A stretch of DNA of 30,247 nt. Origin: Christensenella sp. UBA1750. GTDB taxonomy: Bacteria > Bacillota > Clostridia > Christensenellales > UBA1750. The stretch covers positions 1 to 30,247 of the forward strand of contig DCHO01000030.1 of NCBI GenBank assembly GCA_002315655.1, in the 5' to 3' direction. Position numbers and translations under genes: made by a program. Below, piece by piece: positions 7,169-14,430 of this stretch (positions within the stretch are counted from its first letter, which is position 1; every line of letters begins with the position of its first letter). Below the pieces are notes generated by a model. That model searched no databases. It worked only from the letters and a program-made list of their open reading frames with translations, and was not told the DNA's origin.

Positions 7169-8158
7169 TTGAACCGCTACGAACCGCCTTTTACCATCAC
7201 AAATCAGATGCTTTTTCTCGTATCTGAAATTTCCGAAAAGCTCGGCAGAATCGCCGCCTACCGTTGTTTTGAAACAAAGCCGCAGCTGCGCCGAAACAAC
7301 AGGATAAAGTCCGTCCATTCCTCCCTGAAAATCGAGTCCGGCTCCCTGTCGGAGGGTATGGTGCGCTCCGTGCTGAACCATCAGACGGTCATCGGACCCG
7401 AAAAGGAAATTCAGGAGGTCATAAACGCTTTTGCCGCCTATGACAAAATCGGAACGGTTGACCCCTATTCTTTGCAGGCATTGAAAATGCTTCACGGCAC
7501 GATGACTTACCTCACGGTTGAGGAAAGCGGAGAATTCAGGCAGGGAGGCGAGGGCGTTTTTGACGGTACCCGCTGTATTTTCATGGCACCCCCGCCCGAG
7601 ATTGTGCCGTCCCTTATGGAACAGCTTTTTTCATGGATGAAGCGCAATTCCAAGGTATTGCACCCTCTGATTCTTTCCTGTGTTTTCCACTATGAATTTG
7701 TGTTCATCCATCCGTTCAGCGACGGCAACGGCAGAATGGCAAGGCTCTGGCAAACCATACTGCTTGCGGATTGGAACCCGATATTCAAGTATATTCCGTT
7801 GGAAAGTCAGATCGAGGCCTTTCAGGAAGGCTACTACAATGCGATTGATTCCTGCAACAGCAAGGGGAACTCTACGGAATTTGTCGAGTTCATGCTCTCG
7901 AGAATCAACGAGGTATTGGAGGAAGTCCTGAAACAGAGCCAGACGGAGGGCGGGATTTCTGAATATGTCGGCAGATTGCTGTCCGTCATGGAGTACGATA
8001 CCGCCTATTCCGCTTCGGATTTGCTGAACAAACTGGGGTTGCGTTCCAAAGAGGCATTGCGGCACAATTATCTGGAACCCGCAATCGCGGCAGGGCTTGT
8101 TGAAAGGACAATTCCGGAGAAACCCACAAGCCGCAACCAGAGGTATCGGAAAAAATAG
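7169..8158 (+). CDS. Fic-domain AMP-transferase family protein
   Basis: 329 residues, TTG start at 7169 behind AAGGAGGA. The Fic core motif HPFSDGNGRMARLW begins at H181, complete with catalytic His, Asp/Gly phosphate loop and Arg. Fic enzymes transfer AMP (or related groups) from ATP to hydroxyl side chains of target proteins. An N-terminal inhibitory-helix-like motif S52-LKI-E56 (SxxxE) precedes the core, as in class II Fic proteins, but is followed by Ser where Gly or Asn is usual. The C-terminal 80 residues (SEYVGRLLSVMEYDTAYSASDLLNKLGLRSKEALRHNYLEPAIAAG region) look like a winged helix. There is no partner antitoxin gene, which is consistent with intramolecular inhibition. Base composition is more AT-rich than the flanking metabolic genes. 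Target unknown. Confidence 0.9.
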   Translation: MNRYEPPFTITNQMLFLVSEISEKLGRIAAYRCFETKPQLRRNNRIKSVHSSLKIESGSLSEGMVRSVLNHQTVIGPEKEIQEVINAFAAYDKIGTVDPYSLQALKMLHGTMTYLTVEESGEFRQGGEGVFDGTRCIFMAPPPEIVPSLMEQLFSWMKRNSKVLHPLILSCVFHYEFVFIHPFSDGNGRMARLWQTILLADWNPIFKYIPLESQIEAFQEGYYNAIDSCNSKGNSTEFVEFMLSRINEVLEEVLKQSQTEGGISEYVGRLLSVMEYDTAYSASDLLNKLGLRSKEALRHNYLEPAIAAGLVERTIPEKPTSRNQRYRKK

Positions 8159-8251
8159 AAGGCATACAGCGGAAAACGTGCTTGTTCCGAATGCAAATAT
8201 GCCGAGATTATGAACTATGATGACAAAATACCTTTACAGGTTGCAAAACCT

Positions 8252-8281
8252 TTGACAAGAGCATACTATATATGGTAGACT
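8252..8281 (+). promoter_or_regulatory. Sigma-A promoter for small RNA and DUF3800 gene
   Basis: Perfect TTGACA (8252-8257), 18-bp spacer, TAGACT (8276-8281), about 100 bp upstream of the DUF3800 start codon. Confidence 0.7.
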
Positions 8282-8287
8282 ACAAGC

Positions 8288-8366
8288 AGATGGTAGGTTC
8301 ACTACCTTGGGCTGGTCGCAAGACCCAGGTCCACCGAGCGGCGGGGAATTTCCCCGCCATTTTTTT
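8288..8366 (+). ncRNA. Candidate small structured RNA upstream of DUF3800 gene
   Basis: Between the promoter and the DUF3800 gene lies a compact non-coding segment. Hairpin GGTAG/CTACC (8292-8306) is followed by a stem GGTC-GCAA-GACC with a GNRA tetraloop (8314-8325, extendable by CT/AG across one bulged C). An 8-bp GC hairpin GGCGGGGA/TCCCCGCC (8340-8358) with ATTTTTTTA then forms an intrinsic terminator. Promoter plus terminator define an RNA of roughly 75-80 nt. Candidate RNA motifs upstream of DUF3800 genes have been reported in the literature; whether this matches one cannot be told by eye. It may be a separate RNA acting with the protein, or an attenuator controlling it. Confidence 0.65.
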
Positions 8367-8367
8367 A
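8340..8367 (+). terminator. Intrinsic terminator before DUF3800 gene
   Basis: GGCGGGGA-ATT-TCCCCGCC followed by ATTTTTTTA, ending 16 bp before the DUF3800 start codon. Placed to end the small RNA or attenuate the downstream gene. Confidence 0.85.
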
Positions 8368-8382
8368 CAGGGAGATGACTTC

Positions 8383-9054
8383 ATGAGCGAAAATTATCTC
8401 AGCATCTTTATAGACGAATCCGGAGATTTTGGTTCGTTTGAAGCACATTCCCCATTTTACTTGGTTTCCATGGTCTTCCATGAGCAACGGATTGACATAA
8501 GTGGCGATATTTCTTCTTTTGAAAACCATTTATCCAACCTTGGCTATCCGCACCATACCATTCATACAGCTCCACTCATTCGCCGGGAATCCGTATATCA
8601 CGACGAATTGGTCGAAGATCGAAAACGGCTTTTCAACTCTCTGTTTCATTTTGCCCGAAAGCTTGATATTCGCTATACCTGTGCCTGTGTGGACAAGAGC
8701 ACCTGCACCGATGTTATCGACCAGACAGGAAAGCTGACAAAGGAACTCGCATCCTTTTTCCGAAAAAACGATACCTACCTCAACAGCTTCGAGAAAATAA
8801 TCGTATATTATGACAACGGACAAATTGAACTGACCCGTATTCTGACCAGTGTTTTCAATACACTCTATACGCACGTTGAGTTCAGAAAAGTACGCCCCGT
8901 AGATTACAGGCTATTTCAGGTTGCCGATTTATTCTGTACGCTTGACCTCCTTGACCGAAAATATGAATTTACACGATCTGAAAATGAATTTTTTGATAAC
9001 AAACGCACTTTCAAAAAGAATTACATGAAAGCAATTTACAAAAAACAGCTGTAA
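8383..9054 (+). CDS. DUF3800-family protein
   Basis: 223 residues from the ATG at 8383, chosen because AGGGAGA precedes it and the family begins at the IFIDESGD strand; the longer in-frame start at 8272 would run through the hairpins. DUF3800 features: D11-E-S-G-D15 at the end of the first strand, VYYDNGQ with D144, and LFQVADLF with D182 near the C-terminus. This pattern of separated acidic residues suggests an RNase H-like nuclease fold, although activity has not been shown for most members. Soluble, with no membrane segment. It is AT-rich relative to lgt downstream, sits beside fic, and is preceded by a small RNA with its own promoter and terminator. A defence or mobile-element role is inference. 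Confidence 0.85.
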   Translation: MSENYLSIFIDESGDFGSFEAHSPFYLVSMVFHEQRIDISGDISSFENHLSNLGYPHHTIHTAPLIRRESVYHDELVEDRKRLFNSLFHFARKLDIRYTCACVDKSTCTDVIDQTGKLTKELASFFRKNDTYLNSFEKIIVYYDNGQIELTRILTSVFNTLYTHVEFRKVRPVDYRLFQVADLFCTLDLLDRKYEFTRSENEFFDNKRTFKKNYMKAIYKKQL

Positions 9055-9213
9055 CAATCGTGATCCCTTTCTCCCATAAATATGCCCAAATTATGAACAG
9101 TTTTCAACATTTCCGGGATTTGATTGACGGCGGGCACTTTGGCGCATATAATAGAGAAGCCCCCAATATGGGGAGAAACAATGCGAATGCCTTCGCAGGG
9201 GAGGAACTTACCC

Positions 9214-10305
9214 ATGTTCTGTCCGAATCCTGTTGCGTTTACCGTTTTCGGCTATGAGATCTACTGGTACGGCGTGTTCATGTCCTTATCCGTGGTGCTG
9301 GCCGTTGTCCTTGCCTATTTTGAGGCCAAGAAAAAGGGCATTGACTTAGACACCATGCTGGATTACGCGCTGCTCACCGTGCCCGTCTCCATCGTCTTTG
9401 CCCGCATCTACTACGTTGCCTTTGAGTGGAAGCAGTACGCCTCCAACCCCATCACCGCGCTCTACATCTGGCAGGGCGGCATTGCCATTTACGGTGCCAT
9501 CATCGGCGGCGTGATCGCCACACTGATCTTCTCCAAGTGGAAAAAGATCAACTTCTGGACGATTGCCGATTTGGTCGCGCCCGGTCTGGTGCTGGGGCAG
9601 GCCATCGGCCGCTGGGGCAACTTCTTCAATCAGGAAGCCTACGGACAGATCGTGACCGATCCTTCCCTCCAGTTCTTCCCCTACGCCACCTACATCGAGC
9701 GCACCGCCACCTGGCATCAGGCAACCTTCTTCTATGAATCCATGTGGTGCCTGTTGGTGTTCGCCTTCCTGCTCATCTACCGCCGCACCACCGTCAACAA
9801 GAAGGACGGCAACGTCTTTTTGTGGTACGGTCTGCTTTACGGCATCGAGCGCTCCGTCGTGGAAGGGCTCAGAGCCGACAGCCTTTACCTCTTTAAAAGC
9901 GGCATCCCCATCGGCCGTCTCATCTTCTTCCCCGAGGGAATGCGCGTGTCGCAGGTGCTGGCGTTCATCGTTGCCGTGGTCTTTGCCATCCTGCTCATCA
10001 TCCGCTATGTGAAGTTCTTCAAGGAAAATCCCCACGCGCTCAAAGAACGCCGCGCCGCCCGCAAGGCCGCAAAAGCCGCCAAGGCTACTAAGGCCGAGGA
10101 AGCGCCCGCCGAGGAAGAGCACGTTCCCACCATCGACGAGGTTGATCCTTCCTTAAAGCTCATGGCGGACGACGCCATTGCGGAGGACGAGGAAGAAGCC
10201 AAAGCGGAGGAAGCTGCGGTGGAACCCGCCAAGGCTGCCGAAGAAGCTCCCGTTGAAGATGCACCCGCCGAAGAAGCTCCTGCCGAGGAAAAAACCGAAA
10301 AATAA
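9214..10305 (+). CDS. lgt: Prolipoprotein diacylglyceryl transferase
   Basis: 363 residues from the ATG at 9214 behind AGGGGAGGA, giving the usual MFCPNPVAFTVFGYEIYWYG beginning; an ATG at 9181 with a weaker site is the alternative. Lgt transfers diacylglycerol from phosphatidylglycerol to the lipobox cysteine of prolipoproteins. Seven membrane segments are readable. The signature GRWGNFFNQEAYG and the late YGIERSVVEGLR carry the conserved Arg/Asn/Glu residues of the active site. After residue 280 there is an unusual charged tail of about 80 residues rich in Ala, Glu and Lys with APAEEAP-type repeats, absent from E. coli Lgt. It serves the lipoproteins encoded at 5255 and 6412 among others. 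Confidence 0.95.
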   Translation: MFCPNPVAFTVFGYEIYWYGVFMSLSVVLAVVLAYFEAKKKGIDLDTMLDYALLTVPVSIVFARIYYVAFEWKQYASNPITALYIWQGGIAIYGAIIGGVIATLIFSKWKKINFWTIADLVAPGLVLGQAIGRWGNFFNQEAYGQIVTDPSLQFFPYATYIERTATWHQATFFYESMWCLLVFAFLLIYRRTTVNKKDGNVFLWYGLLYGIERSVVEGLRADSLYLFKSGIPIGRLIFFPEGMRVSQVLAFIVAVVFAILLIIRYVKFFKENPHALKERRAARKAAKAAKATKAEEAPAEEEHVPTIDEVDPSLKLMADDAIAEDEEEAKAEEAAVEPAKAAEEAPVEDAPAEEAPAEEKTEK

Positions 10306-10309
10306 AATG

Positions 10310-10350
10310 ATCGCACCGAGCTCATTTCCGGGTTCGGTGCGATTTTCTTT
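10310..10350 (+). terminator. Terminator of lgt
   Basis: Perfect 10-bp stem ATCGCACCGA/TCGGTGCGAT (10310-10319, 10334-10343) followed by TTTCTTTT. Its tail runs into the -35 box of the next promoter. Confidence 0.9.
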
Positions 10351-10378
10351 TGCACAAACCATTCACTCATGCTATACT
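10350..10378 (+). promoter_or_regulatory. Sigma-A promoter for the SGNH hydrolase
   Basis: TTGCAC (10350-10355), 17-bp spacer, TATACT (10373-10378), 30 bp upstream of the ATG. It begins on the last base of the lgt terminator tail. Confidence 0.75.
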
Positions 10379-10407
10379 ATCCACAAATTCATTTTTCGGA
10401 GGCCGAT

Positions 10408-11406
10408 ATGAAAGAATACAGCTATCGTCAAAGCCCCATCGAAGTTTACGGCGTACCCTTCTTCAAGGAGACCGGGCGTTTGGAACGTCTGCCGGAAGCC
10501 ATCCGCACCGCCATTCCCCGGCTGGAATTTTTAGGCAGGCGCGTGCCCGGCGGACGGTTCGCCTTCCGCACCGATTCCAAAAAGCTCACCGTGAAGGTCG
10601 TCTTTGAGACCCTGACCCCGGACATCGGAATGTCGCTCTACACCTGCCAGTCCGCCTACGTCTATCGCGGCAGCCATTCGCAGCCCACATACCTTGGGCA
10701 CGTTTTCCCGGTGAACTACGACCAGAAGGTGTTCTCCAAGACCTTCGATCTGCCGGGGGACATGGACGACATCCTCATCTATATGCCCCGCAACGAGATT
10801 ATCGCGGACATGACCGTATCCATTGACGAGGACGCGCAGCTGCTGCCGCCCACGCCCTACGCCCATCCTCTGCCCGTGGTCTTTTACGGCTCCTCCATCA
10901 CCGAGGGTGGCTGCTGCTCGAAAATCTCCACCGGCTACAATTCCATCCTGTCCTCCTGGCTGGACTGCGACTTTTTCAACATGGGCTTCTCCGGCGCGGC
11001 GCGGGGCGAGTTTTGCATGGCGGACTACTTATCCACCCTGCCCATGAGCGTGTTTGTCTGCGACTACGACCACAACGCGCCCTCCGCGGACTTCCTCAAA
11101 GCCACTCATGAGCCCTTCTTCCGCCGGTTCCGGGAGCATCATCCCGAAACCCCCGTGGTCTTTATGACCATGCCGGACTTTAAGCGGGATGCAGACGCGC
11201 AGATGCGGCGGGAAATCATCCACACCACCTACGAAAACGCGCTGGCCTCCGGCGACAAAAACGTGTATTTCGTGGACGGCGGCACCTTCTTCTCCGCAAA
11301 AGAACTGCCGCTGTGCTCCAACGACCTGGTGCATCCCAACGATCTTGGAATGTTCCGCATGGCCGAGGCCGTCTATCCCGTGCTGGACAGGCTACTGAAC
11401 GCATAA
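10408..11406 (+). CDS. SGNH/GDSL-family hydrolase with N-terminal beta domain
   Basis: 332 residues from the ATG at 10408 (CGGAGG upstream). Residues 1-150 form a beta-rich domain of the kind that precedes SGNH hydrolases acting on glycans. The catalytic half has block I YGSSITEGG (nucleophile Ser), block II MGFSGAARGE (Gly oxyanion), block III-like CDYDHNAP (Asn), and block V VHPNDLGMFRM (His with Asp three residues on). No signal peptide, so it should act in the cytoplasm, perhaps deacetylating or de-esterifying imported sugars. It is alone between its own promoter and the inverted repeat at 11436. Substrate unknown. Confidence 0.8.
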   Translation: MKEYSYRQSPIEVYGVPFFKETGRLERLPEAIRTAIPRLEFLGRRVPGGRFAFRTDSKKLTVKVVFETLTPDIGMSLYTCQSAYVYRGSHSQPTYLGHVFPVNYDQKVFSKTFDLPGDMDDILIYMPRNEIIADMTVSIDEDAQLLPPTPYAHPLPVVFYGSSITEGGCCSKISTGYNSILSSWLDCDFFNMGFSGAARGEFCMADYLSTLPMSVFVCDYDHNAPSADFLKATHEPFFRRFREHHPETPVVFMTMPDFKRDADAQMRREIIHTTYENALASGDKNVYFVDGGTFFSAKELPLCSNDLVHPNDLGMFRMAEAVYPVLDRLLNA

Positions 11407-11435
11407 AACGACGACCACTCAAAACTGAAAATGGC

Positions 11436-11484
11436 GTTATAGGGGGTATCTTTTGCAAAAATCGCAAAAGATACCCCCTATAAC
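11436..11484. repeat. Perfect 21-bp inverted repeat
   Basis: GTTATAGGGGGTATCTTTTG plus C at 11436-11456 and its exact reverse complement at 11464-11484, loop AAAAATC. It ends one base before the -35 box of the ATPase promoter. Neither strand has a T tract directly after the stem, so it is not a typical terminator. Confidence 0.85.
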
Positions 11485-11513
11485 TTGACTTTCGGAGTTA
11501 AACCCTGTATGAT
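11485..11513 (+). promoter_or_regulatory. Sigma-A promoter for the AAA/DUF4143 gene
   Basis: TTGACT (11485-11490), 17-bp spacer, TATGAT (11508-11513), abutting the inverted repeat; leader about 50 nt. Confidence 0.7.
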
Positions 11514-11569
11514 GAAAGCGATTCAGGGGAATCCTATTTCCTGACATTCGGGCTAACGGAGGAACGCTT

Positions 11570-12820
11570 ATGGAGCCGAATCGGGTTGAAGAACTGTACC
11601 CAAGGGAAAAATACTTATCCAAAATGCGCGGTTTTTACCACGAATGCGAGATCATCAAGGTGCTGACCGGCGTGCGCCGCTGCGGAAAATCCTCCATTAT
11701 GAAAATGGTGATCGGAGAATTGCTGGCACAGGGCATTTCGCAGGAGGACATTCTGTATTTCAATTTGGATAAGCGTCCCTATATCAAAATCACTGAGCCG
11801 GAACAGTTGGATTTACTCATCGAGCAGCAGGTTCATTCCGATAGAAGACAGTACCTTTTCATTGACGAAGTACAGAATGTGAAAAACTTTGAATCCGTCA
11901 TCAATTCGTGGCGTGAGGAAGGAACCCTCTCCATTTTTCTGACAGGCTCCAACTCCTACCTGTTAAGCGGAGAATTGGCCACCAAGCTGACGGGAAGATA
12001 TTTGGAATTCAATATTCTGCCGCTGACGCCGGAGGAATTTGTCGGAATGAAGCGGTTCTTTGGCAAGTCCGTTCCCGCAGACCGACAGGAGCTTCTCAAC
12101 GCCTATATCTACGAAGGCGGTTTCCCTTATACCGTCAAGCTGGATACCATCAGCGACAAAAGAACTTATGTGCAGGGGTTGATTGACGAAATATACAAAA
12201 AGGATATTCAGAAACGCATCACCATCCGAAAAAGAACAGCCTTCGATGCCGTTATGAAATACCTCATCAACAATTTCGGTGCCACAACGAGCATCCGAAA
12301 CATAACCGCAGACCTAAACAAAAACGGAACGGAAATCAAACCTGATACGGTCAACCGCTATATCGAGGCGCTTGTCAGCGCAAAAGTTCTGCTGCCCTGT
12401 GACAGGTTTGATATGAAGTCCCGAAAATCTCTTCAAGGCGAAAAGAAATACTATCTTTCCGACCTGTCCTTCTACTTTGCCATGAACACAGACAACCGCA
12501 TCAACTATGGTCCTGCACTGGAAAACATTGTATATACTTATGCGTTGAGTCACGACTATAAAATCAGCGTCGGCAGAATCGGGAAGCTGGAATGTGACTT
12601 TATCCTGCGCGGAAAGGATTTGGACTATTCCTATGTTCAGGTTGCTTATACGATATTGGCAAGCAAAGAGACAGAGGAGAGGGAATATAAAAGTCTGGAA
12701 GCCATCAAAGGCGATAACTATCCGAAGTATGTGGCAACCATGGACAGCATGATTCAACAAAGAAACGGCATCCGGCACATCAACATCATGGACTTTATTC
12801 GGAATAACAAAAGATTCTGA
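11570..12820 (+). CDS. AAA (AAA_14) ATPase with DUF4143 domain
   Basis: 416 residues, ATG at 11570 after ACGGAGGA. P-loop GVRRCGKS at 34-41, Walker B QYLFIDEVQ at about 94-102, sensor-like FLTGSNSYLL near 126. A winged-helix-like middle (ATTSIRNITADLNKNGTEIKPDTVNRYIE region) is followed by a C-terminal DUF4143 part containing KLECDFIL and YSYVQVAYTI, which resembles a PD-(D/E)xK nuclease core with Gln at the usual Lys. These proteins are widespread and mostly uncharacterised; they recur in accessory regions. AT-rich relative to its neighbours, single gene with its own promoter and terminator, so probably acquired. Confidence 0.85.
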   Translation: MEPNRVEELYPREKYLSKMRGFYHECEIIKVLTGVRRCGKSSIMKMVIGELLAQGISQEDILYFNLDKRPYIKITEPEQLDLLIEQQVHSDRRQYLFIDEVQNVKNFESVINSWREEGTLSIFLTGSNSYLLSGELATKLTGRYLEFNILPLTPEEFVGMKRFFGKSVPADRQELLNAYIYEGGFPYTVKLDTISDKRTYVQGLIDEIYKKDIQKRITIRKRTAFDAVMKYLINNFGATTSIRNITADLNKNGTEIKPDTVNRYIEALVSAKVLLPCDRFDMKSRKSLQGEKKYYLSDLSFYFAMNTDNRINYGPALENIVYTYALSHDYKISVGRIGKLECDFILRGKDLDYSYVQVAYTILASKETEEREYKSLEAIKGDNYPKYVATMDSMIQQRNGIRHINIMDFIRNNKRF

Positions 12821-12830
12821 TCAAAACCGC

Positions 12831-12860
12831 AAAGGGTTCCGATCAGAACCTTTTCTTTTT
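12831..12860. terminator. Bidirectional terminator between ATPase and SPFH genes
   Basis: AAAGGGTTC/GAACCTTTT hairpin (12831-12854) with one G-U pair, then CTTTTTT on the plus strand, between convergent genes. Confidence 0.75.
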
Positions 12861-13855
12861 TATTCGATGCCGTCAATGCCGATCAGGGTGCTGCCGTCGG
12901 AGCCGGTTACGACCTTGGGCAGCGTGCCGTCCCAGGTTTCGTAATACTTGTTTTTGAGCACTTCATCGGTGAGGGATGCGGCCAGCTCCCCGTTGGCCTT
13001 GGCCTCGGCCTGGGCTTTGGCTTCGATGGCGTAGGCTTCGGCGTCGGCGGCGATCTTGGCGGCCTCCGCATCGGCCTGAGCGGAAATCTTCACCTGCTGG
13101 GCCTTGGCTTCGGCCTCGGTCACGGAGACCTTCGCGTCCGCCTCGGCCTTGGCGATGGCGGTCTGGTTCTCTATCTCCTGCGCTTCCTTTTCCTTCTGCG
13201 CTAAGGAGCGGCGGTTGATAGCCTCGTTGTAGCTGTCCTCAAAGTCCATGTTGTTGATGACGACCTTGTAGACATAGACGGTGTTTTCGCCGTACTTGGC
13301 GTTGAGCGCCGCCTGCAGCTTCTCCTGCGCCATAGGCTCAATCAGCGTGCGGTTGGTGACCTCCTCGGCCGAAAAGGTGACGGAAGCCTCCTTCAAGGCG
13401 GAGGACACAAGGGGCGCGGAGACTAAATTTTCGGTATAGTTGGTGATGTTGGAATAGATCCACGCAGACTTTTCAGTGCCCACGGAGAAGGACACCGTGA
13501 CGTTGGAGAAGAAGACAGGCACCTTTTCCTGCGTCTCGCCCCAGATGGCGGAATCGGAGCCGAAGGTCATGTCCTGCTGCTTGTTGTTGACGGTGATGAT
13601 CTGCTGGAAGAAGGGAATCTTCCATGTGAAGCCCGCCTGCAGGGTCACGGGGCTGATCTGCCCGCAGGTGACGCGGATGCCCGTGCAGCCCGTTGGAATG
13701 ATGGCAAAGGAATTAAAGAGAAGGATGAGCACCAGCAGCGCGATTGCCGCCGTGCCGACGATGCGCCCCATGCGGAGCTTTTTCACGGTCTCAATGACCG
13801 CCTCGCCGTACACGCCGTCATGCTTTTTGTAATCGTTTTTCGTAAAGAATCCCAT
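12860..13855 (-). CDS. SPFH/prohibitin-family membrane protein
   Basis: 331 residues. A cytoplasmic N-terminus (to about residue 30) is followed by one membrane segment at about 33-54 (GTAAIALLVLILLFNSF), then an SPFH/band-7 domain (GCTGIRVTCGQISPVTLQAG onward). A long Ala/Glu/Lys-rich coiled coil at about 210-295 (AEAKAQ repeats) precedes a short C-terminal tail. Prohibitin-like proteins oligomerise into membrane-associated scaffolds that organise proteases or other membrane complexes. It is 21 bp downstream of a zinc-ribbon membrane protein gene and surely co-transcribed with it. Partner proteins cannot be inferred further. Confidence 0.85.
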   Translation of the reverse strand: MGFFTKNDYKKHDGVYGEAVIETVKKLRMGRIVGTAAIALLVLILLFNSFAIIPTGCTGIRVTCGQISPVTLQAGFTWKIPFFQQIITVNNKQQDMTFGSDSAIWGETQEKVPVFFSNVTVSFSVGTEKSAWIYSNITNYTENLVSAPLVSSALKEASVTFSAEEVTNRTLIEPMAQEKLQAALNAKYGENTVYVYKVVINNMDFEDSYNEAINRRSLAQKEKEAQEIENQTAIAKAEADAKVSVTEAEAKAQQVKISAQADAEAAKIAADAEAYAIEAKAQAEAKANGELAASLTDEVLKNKYYETWDGTLPKVVTGSDGSTLIGIDGIE

Positions 13856-13876
13856 TGAAAATCCTCCGTTTTCAGC

Positions 13877-14239
13877 TTAAATGAGCCGACTTAGCTCGGA
13901 CGCGACCGATGCAAGACCGCCCAGCGATGCGGCAATGATGATGAGAACGACCGCAAAGATCAGCCCCAGCACAAGAGAGCACCAGTAGGAGCGGGCAAAG
14001 GCGCGCAGGTTGTAGTTGTTTTTCGAGATGCTGAAATAGATGAGAAAACCCAAGCCGACAAGGGGAATGGAGAAGAGCAGCTGCAGACCGAAGTACGCCC
14101 ACGGGGAGAGCACCTTAAACTCCTTGGGCAGCATTTCCTTGGTGAAGGTCTGTTGCACGGCGGGTCTTATCGGTGCGCCGCAGGCCGGGCAGACGGTGGA
14201 AGCATCCGGAATGGTTTTTCCGCATTGATTGCAGAACAT
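13877..14239 (-). CDS. Zinc-ribbon membrane protein
   Basis: 120 residues. An N-terminal zinc ribbon has CNQC (C3, C6) and CPAC (C17, C20), then a short linker and two or three hydrophobic segments (WAYFGLQLLFSIPLVGLGFLIY; SLVLGLIFAVVLIIIAASLG). This layout is common in small Firmicute membrane proteins of unknown role. It is the first gene of a two-gene unit with the SPFH protein. AGGAGG lies upstream of the ATG at 14239. Confidence 0.75.
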   Translation of the reverse strand: MFCNQCGKTIPDASTVCPACGAPIRPAVQQTFTKEMLPKEFKVLSPWAYFGLQLLFSIPLVGLGFLIYFSISKNNYNLRAFARSYWCSLVLGLIFAVVLIIIAASLGGLASVASELSRLI

Positions 14240-14273
14240 TTTTGTTGTTCCTCCTAATCATTTAGTTGAAAAA

Positions 14274-14302
14274 AGCATAGCACGAAGCGGAAAACTGCGC
14301 AA
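14274..14302 (-). promoter_or_regulatory. Sigma-A promoter for the zinc-ribbon/SPFH unit
   Basis: Minus strand TTGCGC (14297-14302), 17-bp spacer, TATGCT (14274-14279). Confidence 0.6.
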
Positions 14303-14430
14303 GAGGAACCGTTTCAAATGTCGCTGTGAAGGATTTATTGCAACATTTTTTTGTTTGAGAGGTATGGAAATTCCGTCGTAATCATGCTAAAATATCAACA
14401 GTAGAATTTTTGCCCGGGGGAGGAATTTCC

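Noticed and set aside
11436..11484. Terminal inverted repeats of an insertion sequence
   Set aside because: The arms are 7 bp apart with no transposase, so at most a remnant.
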